From Haemonchus contortus (lineage: Eukaryota > Nematoda > Chromadorea > Rhabditida > Trichostrongylidae), in contig LS997563.1 of the NCBI GenBank assembly GCA_000469685.2, positions 2,051,281 through 2,115,280 on the forward strand: 64,000 bases of DNA, in the 5' to 3' direction. Positions 48,678-59,392 of this stretch are shown here, in pieces. Each line of letters starts with the position of its first letter. Position 1 is the stretch's first letter. The notes beneath the pieces were generated by a model, which was given only the letters and a program-made list of their open reading frames with translations, was not told the DNA's origin and ran no database searches. Both the position numbers and the translations under genes were made by a program.

Positions 48678-49394
48678 CTGACTTCTCTTAATGATAGAAT
48701 TTAATAAGTGAAACGTTTATGCTGAAAGACCAGATGGAATACAAAAGCCCTTTTACTGGGCTCTCAGGTTATGTATCTGTTCTCATATGTTGTTTTTGTA
48801 GTTTACTGGAGAAAAATTTCCTTGTTGAATAAAGCACCCAAACTAACGCCATCCTCAAATTTTTGTTCTTGTCATACAAATAGTAAAACGAGAAATTCTA
48901 TGAACAAACCCTCCTTAAAATTGAAAATAGCTCGATAAAATCTCAATACATTTTGGGAAAAGTGTATCGGAACTGAGCAGAGCCCTTCAAACTAATCAAA
49001 GGCACAGTTCACTGACAAAATTGTATCTAAATTTTCTCTATAGAATGATCCTGTGACCTTTGCACAAGAAACGTTGCCTGTTAAAAACGGCTCAGAAGGC
49101 ATAATAAGGGCCTGAAACCGACTGAGCTGACATGCACACCCAAAGGCGGACGAGTTCTCACGGCGTTAAGGGCGCTGTAGAAATTGCACTACCTTCACCG
49201 GGATGTTACAAGCTAGCTGTACGCAATGGTACACACACTTGGGCAACTCGTCCAGTACTTTTTCAGCGCAACTTTTATTGCAGTGCACACTACCATCGAG
49301 ACACATAATTTACTATTCTTTTAAAGCCATATATGTCCCAAATCAGACCGATTTTAGCTTTTTTTTCGCCATTTTCGCACTACTATGAACTATT

Positions 49395-49600
49395 ACGTCC
49401 ATTATTCTTCTGGTACAGGGTGCCTCCAAATTATAGTGAACTGTTTCTATCTTGACCGTTTCTTGCAAAACCCATAAGGGTGTCCAATTTGAGAGAAAAT
49501 ATTTTTGGATTGTTTCCAAATTGGCTTCGTGAAATGATCGCTGTACTAGAAACTGCTTCAAACTCTCATGAAAGTCCATTTGCAAGTAATCCCACAAAAA
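49395..49600 (-). mobile_element. Possible DNA-transposon fragment
   Basis: The segment starts near CAGGGTGCCTCCAAATTATAG and contains GGGTGTCC, both reminiscent of termini of Tc1/mariner-like elements. A minus-strand frame of 84 codons (49597-49343) is open but not recognisable as a transposase. No matching inverted terminus was found. Confidence 0.2.
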
Positions 49601-50516
49601 CGGGTTCTATAGAGAAGCAAATGGGACTGAAACGATAATGAGAGGCTCAGTGAGAATTGCTGTGCTCTGAACGGGGTTGGTTTCTGAAAGTGCCTTGGTC
49701 ACGCCTGAATTAAATTGCCGTCATCGTTCGTGCTCATGGGTATTGTCGTTTTCCCATCGCCTTTGCTAATAATAAGGAAATTTCTGGTCTTTTCACTCCC
49801 TCATTCCATTAATCAACCCCACTTCTTCAGCTTATCACTCAAGAACTCGACTTTCTCTGTGGCCTTCCCTTTTTCCACGCTCCTTATCTGCTTCTGATTA
49901 CAGTAGCTTTCCCAGAACATCACGCTACTTTCTCCAATTTTGCTGGTGCTGCTATTAGTTTGTTTTTATCAACTTTCAAACGAGAGCAATCTAATATTTG
50001 TTGATCGAGGTTTCTGGAGAGTGCGCCATGCATGTTTTTATTCACGAATGATTGCTATGAATTTGAGCCTGTAGTTCTTTATTACGTTAGTGCCCAAATC
50101 ATTCATATTCAATCTACCTGAGAAATCTGATGCTGGGCACAGCCGGAATGATACAAAAGTCAGGCGGCAGACAAAAAAACAAAACACTCTGGCAAGAGTT
50201 TGACCCTTTGACAGAGTTTCTTTTGAAGCCTTTGAATGTAAGCTCGGCTCGTTCAGAGGCTTTCTGAAGCTTATCGCTCTACCACGGCATTACTGAACAT
50301 TTGAATCAACGTAGCTAGCTAATCTCGACAGTATGGTCGAAAAGAAAGGTAGATCCGGAGGAACTGACTCGGAACTTCATTTCATGACACTTGCTGGGAT
50401 CACCGTACGCCCATTGAATCTATTCTGACCAGTTAGTTACTGAATTGGATTCTGAAAAAAATGTAGTGTACCTTAGGTTACGCCTTTCTATGAACCTCGG
50501 CATATTTGCTGTATTG

Positions 50517-50535
50517 CTGAAATATTTTTCTTGAA
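50517..50535 (+). repeat. Left target-site duplication of the RTE element
   Basis: CTGAAATATTTTTCTTGAA; the right copy at 53635-53652 differs only by one T fewer. Confidence 0.85.
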
Positions 50536-50620
50536 GAGGCAGGGATAGCCGAGTGGATAAGAGTGTAGGCTCACGTCTGCACTTAGAGGGAGTGTGAGTT
50601 CGATCCCTGCCGAGGCAACT
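50536..50620 (+). promoter_or_regulatory. tRNA-like head with Pol III A and B boxes at the 5' end of the RTE element
   Basis: TAGCCGAGTGG (50546-50556) matches the A box and AGTTCGATCCC (50597-50607) the B box, about 50 bp apart. The sequence resembles a Ser/Leu-type tRNA 5' half, but acceptor and T stems do not pair, so it is not a functional tRNA. Because the target-site duplication ends at 50535, the head belongs to the inserted element. Confidence 0.7.
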
Positions 50621-50627
50621 CCATGCC

Positions 50628-51551
50628 TTGCAAAAATTGCAAAAATGGTGTCGGTACCAGCGTCAGGCCAGGTTGACAGGCCGGCTGATGGAGAAACCAG
50701 TCACAACAAATATGTCTAAAGTCTCAAAGAGTATCCGTGATAAAGCTAGGACGTCACCCGGAAGTGGCGCACAGGGCCCTCGCCTGAGTTCTGTGGACAG
50801 TATGCGAGGGCTACCGAGGAGTGAACGACCTCGGCCAAAGAAGTTAGTTCGAATAGGGACTCTAAATGTGGGATCGCTCACTGGGAAGTCCCGGGAAGTC
50901 GCTGATCTTATGAAGCGCAGGAACATCCAAGTCCTATGCCTTCAGGAGACCCGCTGGAAGGGAGCAAAGGCCAGAGAAATTGGAGAGGGTGTCAAACTCT
51001 TCTACAACGGAGAAGACACCAAACGAAATGGTGTGGCTGTAGCAGTGGCAGACTCCCTGAAAGACTCTGTCTCCGCCGTCAACAGGGTCAGCAGTCGAAT
51101 CATATCGGTGAGGATAGACACGAAGGAGGGGAACTGGACAATAATATCAGTGTACGCACCTCAAGCCGGCTGCCCCATCTACGAAAAAGATGAGTTCTAT
51201 GTGAGACTTGACGAGACCATCCGATCAGGGACTGGAAAGGGTGCATGGAGGTAAAGGTGTAGGAGTCAGAAACGATGAGGGAGAAAGGGTCCTTGCCCTG
51301 GCTATAGCTCACGACTTGGCAGTCTGCAGCACCTTCTTCGCGAAAAGGAAGTCCCAGAAGGTAACCTACAGCAGTGGAGGGAAAGAAACGGAAATAGATC
51401 ATGTGCTGGTAAGAAGATCGTCCCTCAAAACTGTGAAAGACATTAAGGTACTGCCCGGAGAAGACTTGGCACCACAGCACAGACCTCTACTAGCAAACAT
51501 AGTCATCGATCTTCCCAAGAAATCGAGGACAAGAACGGAACGGAGGATCCG
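50628..51551 (+). pseudogene. RTE endonuclease domain, broken
   Basis: First frame 50628-51254: IGTLNVGSLTGKSREVADL, VLCLQETRWKG (catalytic Glu region), GVAVAVADSL and TIISVYAPQAG identify an AP-like (EEP-fold) endonuclease that nicks target DNA. The frame then jumps near 51225 and continues to 51555 with GLERVHGGKGVG, TEIDHVLVRR and QHRPLLA (C-terminal Asp-His region). The segment normally holding the GDxN catalytic motif is deleted at the jump, so the enzyme is dead. An N-terminal extension of about 75 basic residues precedes the domain. Confidence 0.85.
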
Positions 51552-51561
51552 GTAGTGGAAG

Positions 51562-53605
51562 TTGCACCAGTCCGAAAGAGAACACATCAAAGAAAAGATA
51601 CTGGAAGCTGGACTTCCAAATCCCGAAGGGCCGATCCAGCAGACTTGGAGCAACGCTGTGGAGGTCATCCTGCGATGTGCAAAGGAAACGCTGGGGGAAA
51701 CTCGAGGTGGTTTCCGAGGGGACAAGGAAGCATGGTTCTGGAATGATGAAGTCCAACGAGTTGTGAGGCAGAAGAAATCGGCTTACAAGCGCTGGCAAAA
51801 GACACGAGCTCCAGAGGACCTAGCTGCCTACAGAACTTCCAAGAGGCTCGCCAAGGCTGCTGTCGCGAGGGCGAAGAACACGGAAATGGACGCCTTGTAT
51901 GAGAAACTCGACAGTCGAGAAGGAGAAAAGTTCGTCTTCCGCCTGGCGAAAGCGCGTCACCGCGCCACTCGGGACATCGGGGTAGTGAAGTCCATCAGGA
52001 ACAGCGAGGGTGCCATACTGAGGAAGCCTGGCGAGGTCAGGCGTAGGTGGAAGGAATACTTCGATGGACTCCTCAACGAAGAATTCGCCCGCCAGAACAG
52101 CTCCCAATTAGAGGCAACGGCTGGCCCAATCAATCTCTGGACGGAGAATGAGGTGCGTAGAGCAATGGGAAAGATGAAGGTTGGGAAGGCAACTGGGCCC
52201 GGATGGAGTACCGATCGAGGCATGGAAAGCGCTCGGAGAGTACGGGGTAAAGTGGCTCACCCGATTCCTGAACACTGTCACCGCTGAAGGAAGAATCCCA
52301 GATGCATGGGGGAGAAGTACCATCGTTCCAATCTTCAAGCAGAAGGGGGACGCGATGGAGTGTTCCAACTACCGGGGAATCAGGTTGACTGCTCACACGA
52401 TGAAGCTGTACGAGCGGCTGGTCGACTCAAGATTGAGAGGATTGGTCCCAATCTCACAGAAGCAGTTCGGCTTCATGCCTGAAAGGTCTACAACGGACGC
52501 CATCTTCATAGCTAGACAAGTTATGGAGAAGTATCGAGAAAAGCGTAGACCCTGCTACATAGCCTTCCTCGATCTGGAGAAGGCTTTCGATCGTCTCCCG
52601 TGACAAGTCCTCTGGAGAGCGCTGCGAAAACGAAACGTCTCAGAACACATGATCTCTCTGGTGAAGGACATGTACGATGGCTCCACGACAACAATACGCA
52701 CCCCACACGGCCGAACCGGAGCAATAGATGTCACGGTTGGAGTACACCAGGGATCAGCTCTAAGCCCGTTCCTCTTCCTGCTCACGATGGACGTCATCAC
52801 AGAAGAACTCATGGATGGACCACTGAAGACCATCCTCTACGCTGATGACATCGCTCTGATAGCGGAGAGCAAGGATGAACTCCAGGATAAACTCCAGAAT
52901 TGGCAAAGGGTATTGGCGGAGAGTGGACTCCGGCTGAACGTGAAGAAAACCAAGTTTCTCAGCTCCGGGGAGGGCACGGAGTCAATCGTCGACGGTCGCG
53001 GAGAAGCCATCGAAAAGGTCCAGGACTTCCGCTATCTGGGAAGTGATCTAGCCGCTGATGGTAGCGTGGACCAAGCCGTAAAATCCCGAATAAATGCGGC
53101 ATGGATGAAGTGGAGGGAGTCCACCGGTATCCTCTGCGACCGTCGGTGCTCCAGGACCCTGAAAGGAAAGGTGTATCGGACAGTGGTAAGGCCCACGATG
53201 CTCTACGGCAGCGAGCGTTGGCCCGTGAGTAAATCCCACGAAGGACAACTCCACTCCGCTGAAATGAGAATGCTCAGATGGGCCTGCGGCTGGACGCGGC
53301 TGGATCGGGTCAGAAATGAAGACGTCAGGACGGCTATGCAAACAGCTCCAATTCAACTGAAGATGAGAGAGCAGCGCCTGCGATGGTTCGGGCATGTGCT
53401 AAGAAGACCACAGAGCCATCCGATAAGGGAGGCAATGAAGTTCGAGGCTCAAGGTAAGCGACCACGAGGAGCCCCAAAGAAGAGATGGCGGGACGTGATC
53501 AAGAAGGACCTCGCCGAAACCAAGGTGATGGCAGAAGATGCCGTAGATAGAATGAAATGGAGACGGCTGACAAGAACAGCGGACCCTGCGACGGCGCGGG
53601 ATTAA
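51562..53605 (+). pseudogene. RTE reverse transcriptase, broken
   Basis: After TAG 51553 the same frame continues to KVGKATGP; an inserted C shifts the rest into frame 2. RT blocks in order: DGVPIEAW, STIVPIFKQKGD, NYRGIRLTAHT, KQFGFMPERSTTDAIF, FLDLEKAFDRLP (then TGA at 52601-52603, where a CGA would continue the frame), GVHQGSALSPFLF, the catalytic LYADDIALIA (about 52838-52867), LNVKKTKFL and FRYLGSDL. The C-terminal region RLRWFGHVLRRP and GKRPRGAPKKRWRDVIKKDL is typical of RTE proteins. It ends TAA at 53603-53605, 29 bp before the end of the (GAA)n tail. Confidence 0.9.
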
Positions 53606-53634
53606 CGCTAGGGAGAAGAAGAAGAAGAAGAAGA

Positions 53635-53652
53635 CTGAAATATTTTCTTGAA
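53635..53652 (+). repeat. Right target-site duplication of the RTE element
   Basis: CTGAAATATTTTCTTGAA, the partner of 50517-50535. Confidence 0.85.
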
Positions 53653-56600
53653 CTCCTAACCAGATTTGTGTACGGGCTTTTTGACTGAAGTTACGCCTGA
53701 ACCGTCTTTTTCAGAGACCGAAAGGATCGTAACAGTTTGTGACTAACCGACTAGAGGTCTCCACTGCCTTACTGAAGTTCAAGACCCCTAAGGCATGGTT
53801 GAAAGGAGAACCACTCACCGTAGCTTTGTGGATTTTTTGAAACCCCGCAGCAACCGGTGGTACCAATCGACTAATGTCAGCTGGAGTAGGTTTCATTCGA
53901 ACTCCTGTGGTAAGGCCAACCTCGTATAAGGCCGCAGCTCACGCATTATTGCGGGGCATTCTACCTACTACTCGTTTGCCGACCCGTATCCAGAATGCCT
54001 CGGTTTTACGTGGTCACTATTGCAACTCCTGCGCCACGACCTCAGCGGTGACTTCGAAAACGCTTCCGTTATGCTTTTGAATTCAGTGATCCGCTAAGGC
54101 AGTTACCTCTTCTATCAGTTCATACCAGCTCTAGGCTCCTCTCTTCAAGTGGAGTAGTCTTGCCGGTTCGCCAATATGCTCGTCACCACAATCACACCAA
54201 GGAAGTGGAAATGGACTAGACCATGCTACAAAGTGAGGAGAAGGGGGGGGGGGGGTAACTCGGCTCCATTTCCAAGCTCAAACAAGCGCAACTAGATATG
54301 GGGGAGCCTCCCAACAAAGTGACTCGAGATCATTAATACAGCGCTCTTTTCAATGGCCGTCTTTCTTGAATGGACTCAAAGCTCTTCTACTTTGCTATTT
54401 ATCTCATCGCGCTTTGAGATGAGACTATGACGATGACCTAGAGATGTGCATATTCGATGCTGCTCTTCCTAGCAATTTAGAATTCGATCGATATACATTC
54501 CTATCACGTCTCTCAATATGTTTCTAGTGATTTCAGACATTATTGTATCAACTGTAAATTACACTTTTTGTGAGTGTAAGAATATGTAGGGCTAATGAGC
54601 TGCTATAATGTTGAATTGATCTTTAACGTTTAAGGAGATGGGTGGCATAGCTGTTTAGTAAACAAACCACGTAGTCATCTAAATTATCACCACATTCAGA
54701 ATGACCACAGCTCTGAGCGCCTCCATATGCAATTTTTTATTTGCTTAGTTTGATGTCTATAGATTACTGGCTATTTTCATTTTTCACTAAAATGTAGGAA
54801 GGACGGCGAAAAAAAAGCAGGAAGGGAGCCTTAAAGATTCCAATGGTATCATTTGATAAGTTAGTGACCAACTGTGAAGCGTGTCGAAACTAGGATATGA
54901 ATTTATTCTGTGAATTCCTATGTTCCTTGGGTTCCAATTTTCGCCTCTCGCAAACATTACTCTCTCATTTCAAACAGTTGCTGCTGAATTTTTATTTTTA
55001 AAAAGTGATGCGCACTAAATTTCTGAAGTTCTACGTTCATCTAGCTTTCAATTTATCATAATTATGTTCATATATAAAAGAATCTTTAAGATGTTCAGGA
55101 ACGACTTTCAAAAAATGTATTTTTTAAGCGCTTTCATTACGTTCAAGCAACTGGATTACAATTTACGTGATTCGGTTATCTAGTCTTCATAAAATGCTTC
55201 GATTTTTTGAACCATTGTTTATCGTAACTTACTACTTACGGCCCACAATACAGCTACTCTCCTGCATCCTTCACTGAGGCTGGAGTAGCACCTTCTCTTG
55301 GCGGTAAGATCACTCGGAGTAGTCCCTGAGTAACTGTGTTCATGACAAAAAATACTCCTTTTACATAATTCTAGTTCATGCCAATTGTGCCGAATTATAG
55401 CATGATTGAAGAGTATGGGCTTTTCTGTTCCTTATGCTGTACTGATTATTCCTTGAGTTCGACTAGCAGCATTGATGATGAGTGACTGAGCGAGCACGAT
55501 AAAAGTCGCTTTTGAGGCCCTATCAAATGATGTTCTATCAAAAATCGGTTTTCACCGTCTTTCTGTGAGCCCCCTTGGATCCTAGTGAGCTCCCCTATCG
55601 GGAAGTTCTACGCATCCTTGGTCCTCCATGCTGACTGACTCAACCCTACCGTGCCAGAGTTTAAATAACCTTTCGCTCCTCCCTTTACAGTGCTCAACAT
55701 GTTTTTTAGAAGGTTGACAGGTCTAAACCCGTGAACAGTGCAGCGAATCAGGCTTTGACATGTCCCGAAGACAGTATTCTTGCCTATTACAGTAATCTTT
55801 TGGTAAACTTCCTTTGCGTACAGTATCCATCCTGAATGAGGAAACGGTAATATTACAAAATCCCAAGTGGAGATGTTCAGCTTTTTCTACTTTTTTTTCC
55901 AAATTAACGTAGAATTACGCTACGATGAATTCCCGCTTACTTCCTGCTGCAACTTTTTTCCATTACTCAACTCTTTACTCCTTACATACGTAACTGCGCT
56001 CTCAGGTCGCTCTCATCAATTATTTACTAATGCGAAGAGGATTCGAAGCAACGGCCGCAATGATGCCTTCGACTGGCCATCTCAACGACATCTTTACGTT
56101 TCAAGCTGTTGATTCACATTAGCATGTTTTACAAATTAAATTTTATTTCAAAATCATAAATTTTCTAAAAAAAGTGTTTTCATGTTCAGTGAGATTTTTC
56201 AAAAATTTTCTTCTCGCTATCACTCTTATCATTTTATCGAAAACCTTCTCGAGTGGGGTTGCTATTTATTTTGAACCTAATATATGCCAAATAAAAAAAA
56301 TAGTAGAAAGATCGGCAGGTTAATACAGGCGGGGGTAAAAACCGAAATGCTCGAATTCGTCCAAAGTATTCTATCAACTATTTTGGCATCTCCACAGCTC
56401 CGCTCAAAATAAAAAAAAAACAAACAGCAAACACAAGACGGAAAAGATGGGATGTCACAGAGGGGTTAACTGCAGACTCGTTATATGAGTCAGGTCTCAG
56501 CGCTACTTTGTAAATTTGATTAACAAATATAAAAAGCGACCACTTAGTATGAAGAACTCCGAAAATTTCGCACTTAGAGCTTTTCCCTTTTTTGGGCATG

Positions 56601-57770
56601 GCAAATTTAAGGGTCTTCAACTCTTGAGCTCTAAAGTAGAGAAACTCGTGACACTCGTGTGTTGTGACCGTGGGTAAGATCGACTGTCGCTCGAGAACTT
56701 GCCAGTGTACTCTTAAATTAAAAACTAAACTCTTAGTAAGTGGTGCCAGATACTAATCAGAAGTGTTGAAAGGGTTGAAATGATGGGCTGAGTCGTGGTT
56801 GACTCTGATAGTTTAGTGCATGCATTTGCTATGATTTCAAAAATCAAAAAGTTCCTATATGAAAGGTGAAAGCATGGCGTATCTAGAAATGGTCGACCAA
56901 CGTCTCATGTTTTGTATTCACGACGCCAACTGGTCTAGTTTTCATCCTTCACACCAGTGAATCTTATTTCTTTTTACTTTTTTTCAGGCCTTTCTTTCCA
57001 CTCCATCTCTTCTTTCATCCCAAACCACTTTCCACAAATTCTCCCGTGCCTTTCTCGGTTCTTCTTCACAATTTCTTGAGATCGTTCGTGTCCTCATCAC
57101 TCTTTTCTCAATTCACGCCAATCTCAATTCGACTTTCTTGGTCACCGCTGTCGTTGTCGTTTAACGCCATCGGTTCGAACTTTAATTAAGAGTTGACGCC
57201 TGTGAAAGAGAAAAGATCACTGCGTTCAATGCCGTAATTTCAACCTGTGCTCTCATCGTTGAAAGGTTCGAATTTGGTTTTCTTCGAACCCCATCTATCG
57301 GCCGACTATCATTTGTCAGGTCTGGAATCATCGGAAAATCCTAATCGTCCTTTCATTTCCTTTGGATCATTTTGATAGTCTCTCTTCCAGAGTTTGATAT
57401 ACAGGCTACTGAAGGCGAATAAATGCTAACTATTCAAACTAGAAATTATAGATTAGAACTGTTTTGAATACTGAATTACTCTTTGGAATAACTTCAAAAT
57501 ATTATTCTATTTGTTCTTACTTTTGAACTTCAGACAGTGGCCTAATAAGATCAAAACAATGGGTCGTTTGTGCGATACATGTAGGATTATTTCTAATAGC
57601 GTCGATCATGGTCAGCGACCAGTCTTGAAAAAGAAACCTTTTTTTCCAAATTATAGAGGCCCATCCTTTTCAAAATTCGTCTTCTAACAGAAAAAACGAT
57701 ACGAAAAACTGCTGAGATTTAATAATGATGCTGCCCATGTCGCCCGTGTACCTGCACATCGAGTCCTGGG
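53653..57770. other. Intergenic with no supported gene
   Basis: A 13-nt G run lies at 54243-54255. Open frames at 53874-54080, 55867-56112 and 56378-56620 are unrecognised. 56985-57180 is a strongly pyrimidine-biased block that gives false open frames. Confidence 0.4.
54243..54255 (+). repeat. 13-nt G run
   Basis: Mono-G tract, preceded by GGAGAA. Confidence 0.9.
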
Positions 57771-57775
57771 CCGAT

Positions 57776-57957
57776 TCTTATATCGTTTGGACTTCATTTT
57801 TAATTTTTAGATGCTCTTCGGGTGGAGGTAGTGTAGTGATGTTCCTCGTTGATGTGTCACGCATTATATTTACTTTATTAATGCTATTATATTTAGAGTC
57901 ACTTGATCTGATCTCTGGTGTTTTGGCATTAGCCAACATGTCCAAAGCCAAATCCAC
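57776..57957 (-). CDS. Possible exon, unknown; both strands open
   Basis: An AAATGTCAG acceptor opens a minus-strand frame with DLALDMLANAKTPEI and STRNITTLPPPEEH, ending at TAA 57776. The plus strand of the same segment also has a 78-codon ATG frame (57725-57961) with hydrophobic stretches. The minus text looks more protein-like. No family was recognised. Confidence 0.25.
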
Positions 57958-58601
57958 CTGACATTTGGTCGATTGAGCTACTCTTCCAGGAACATTTGAC
58001 CCAAGTCAAGTCCGAAGCCGCAATCCAAAGATCAAAAGGTGATTAGCCTACTCTTTATGGAAGTATGCACCAACCACGGATCAAGGGGTCCTGTATTACC
58101 TCGTCACTCGCTCTCAGAAAGGATGATCAAAACAATCCGCAGCAGCTAACTTATCGTCTACGTCAGTGAGTAGGATGTGAGAAGTATACTTTAATGAGCT
58201 GCATTCTGGCCATAAATCGCTGACTACAACTTCATGTGAAATCGAAATGTTTGGCTATAAAACGAACCTCCTTCAGTCATATGTTGTCACGTATATTATA
58301 CAAATTGCTTAGAAGTGAACTTATAAATAGCTTTTGAGCCGTTCAAAAATTATTATATTTCTGGCCAGAGACCGTTTCCTACTTGGAAATCAGGCACAAA
58401 TGGCTCTGTATGGTAGTTGCAAGTGCCGCCCCTGCCTTACGGTCATGATACAGTCTTCTAACTATACAAAGACCAGTCTCTTATTTTTCTGAAGAGCAAA
58501 TAAGCCCTCAAATAGGCTTTCATATAAGCCCGCGTATGAGCCTTTTTCATTGAGAAATCTAGTGTATTTCACATTCCGCAAAAAAAAGCCCACTCATACA
58601 C

Positions 58602-58800
58602 GGATGTATACCAATGAATAGGTATCGGGCTTTGGCTGCACATAAGAGCTTTTTTCAAGCTTCCGCCAGTTCAGGAATTAGGCTGATATACGTTTAATGA
58701 TGCACCATTGAGAAGATACCTCTAAAGTTATCCAAACCTGTTTTTACTTTTCGAACAGCTCCATTAGGATGTATACTAATGAATAGGTATCGGGTTTTGA
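58602..58800 (+). repeat. Direct repeat pair (about 34 bp, 165 bp apart)
   Basis: GGATGTATACCAATGAATAG at 58602 and GGATGTATACTAATGAATAG at 58767, each continuing into GTATCGGG(C/T)TTTG. Origin unknown. Confidence 0.8.
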
Positions 58801-59074
58801 GTGCCCATAATTATTAGCTATTACTTGAGTACAGCCCGCTGTAGGCGGAGCAAAATACTAAGCCCACATTACAAAAAAAAACCAATTTAGCAGTTTGATA
58901 TTGCGGTAGCGATAAGTAGAAAAAGTAATACGGAAATTTATAGAGCATCAGTGAGCAAATGGACTTTAGATATTCTTTTTCCCACTGTCAATGTAACATT
59001 GATTTTGATAAATTTTAGCTGGGAACAGAAAAATCATGGAACTTGTAAATGGGAAGCCCTTGAGAAGGACATCT

Positions 59075-59392
59075 TTGCACCTCATAGACCAAAATCTTCA
59101 CCGTTGATCGACTCCTTCCTTTGGGATGCGCCACACATCCCACTTACACTCAGGATCGTGGGGGGAGTTTGGATGCGTCTATGTTCTATACAATGGCTTG
59201 CGGTTTGTACAGCCTATATATAATTGAATGCTTCCATTCTCCCGAGCAAGCTTTTTAATAACTAACCGACCCCGTAGGAATGAAAGACTTGGCTGGTCGG
59301 GTGAGAATCGAATCAGAATTCGATTCCAGGACCACGTGTGTGATAGTGCTGCAATTGCCGTTTCACCACAACCTCTGTCATTTGTACTTATC
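59075..59392 (-). mobile_element. tRNA-derived SINE, family 1, copy G (near full length)
   Basis: On the minus strand: head GGTTGTGGTGAAACGGCAAT, body CCAAGTCTTTCATTCCTAC, ACGGGGTCGGTTAGTTATTA, GCTGTACAAACCGCAAGCC, and 3' block TGTGGCGCATCCCAAAGGA. The order is the same as copy D throughout; it is diverged. Confidence 0.7.

Larger units (their letters stand above)
50536..53634 (+). mobile_element. Near full-length, inactivated RTE-type non-LTR retrotransposon with a tRNA-like 5' end
   Basis: A 3.1-kb insertion bounded by an 18/19-bp direct repeat and ending in a (GAA)n tail, as typical of RTE-clade LINEs. It starts with a tRNA-like head (50536-50620), followed by an apurinic-endonuclease domain and a reverse transcriptase in one ancestral ORF. 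The coding region is interrupted by a deletion near 51225, TAG at 51553, an extra C in GGGCCC (52198-52200) and TGA at 52601. Few lesions and readable codons mean recent insertion. It could not supply its own proteins. Confidence 0.9.

Noticed and set aside
50536..50620. A genuine tRNA gene at 50.5 kb
   Set aside because: A and B boxes are present, but the acceptor and T stems do not pair and the sequence lies inside the target-site duplication of a retrotransposon.
50663..53395. Many minus-strand and alternative-frame ORFs over the RTE element
   Set aside because: They are shadows of the conserved endonuclease and RT frames.
53612..53634. (GAA)n as an independent microsatellite
   Set aside because: It sits exactly between the RTE stop codon and the target-site duplication, so it is the element's tail.
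56985..57180. A coding exon in the pyrimidine-rich block
   Set aside because: The open frame is explained by strong T/C bias; no domain or consistent splicing was seen.
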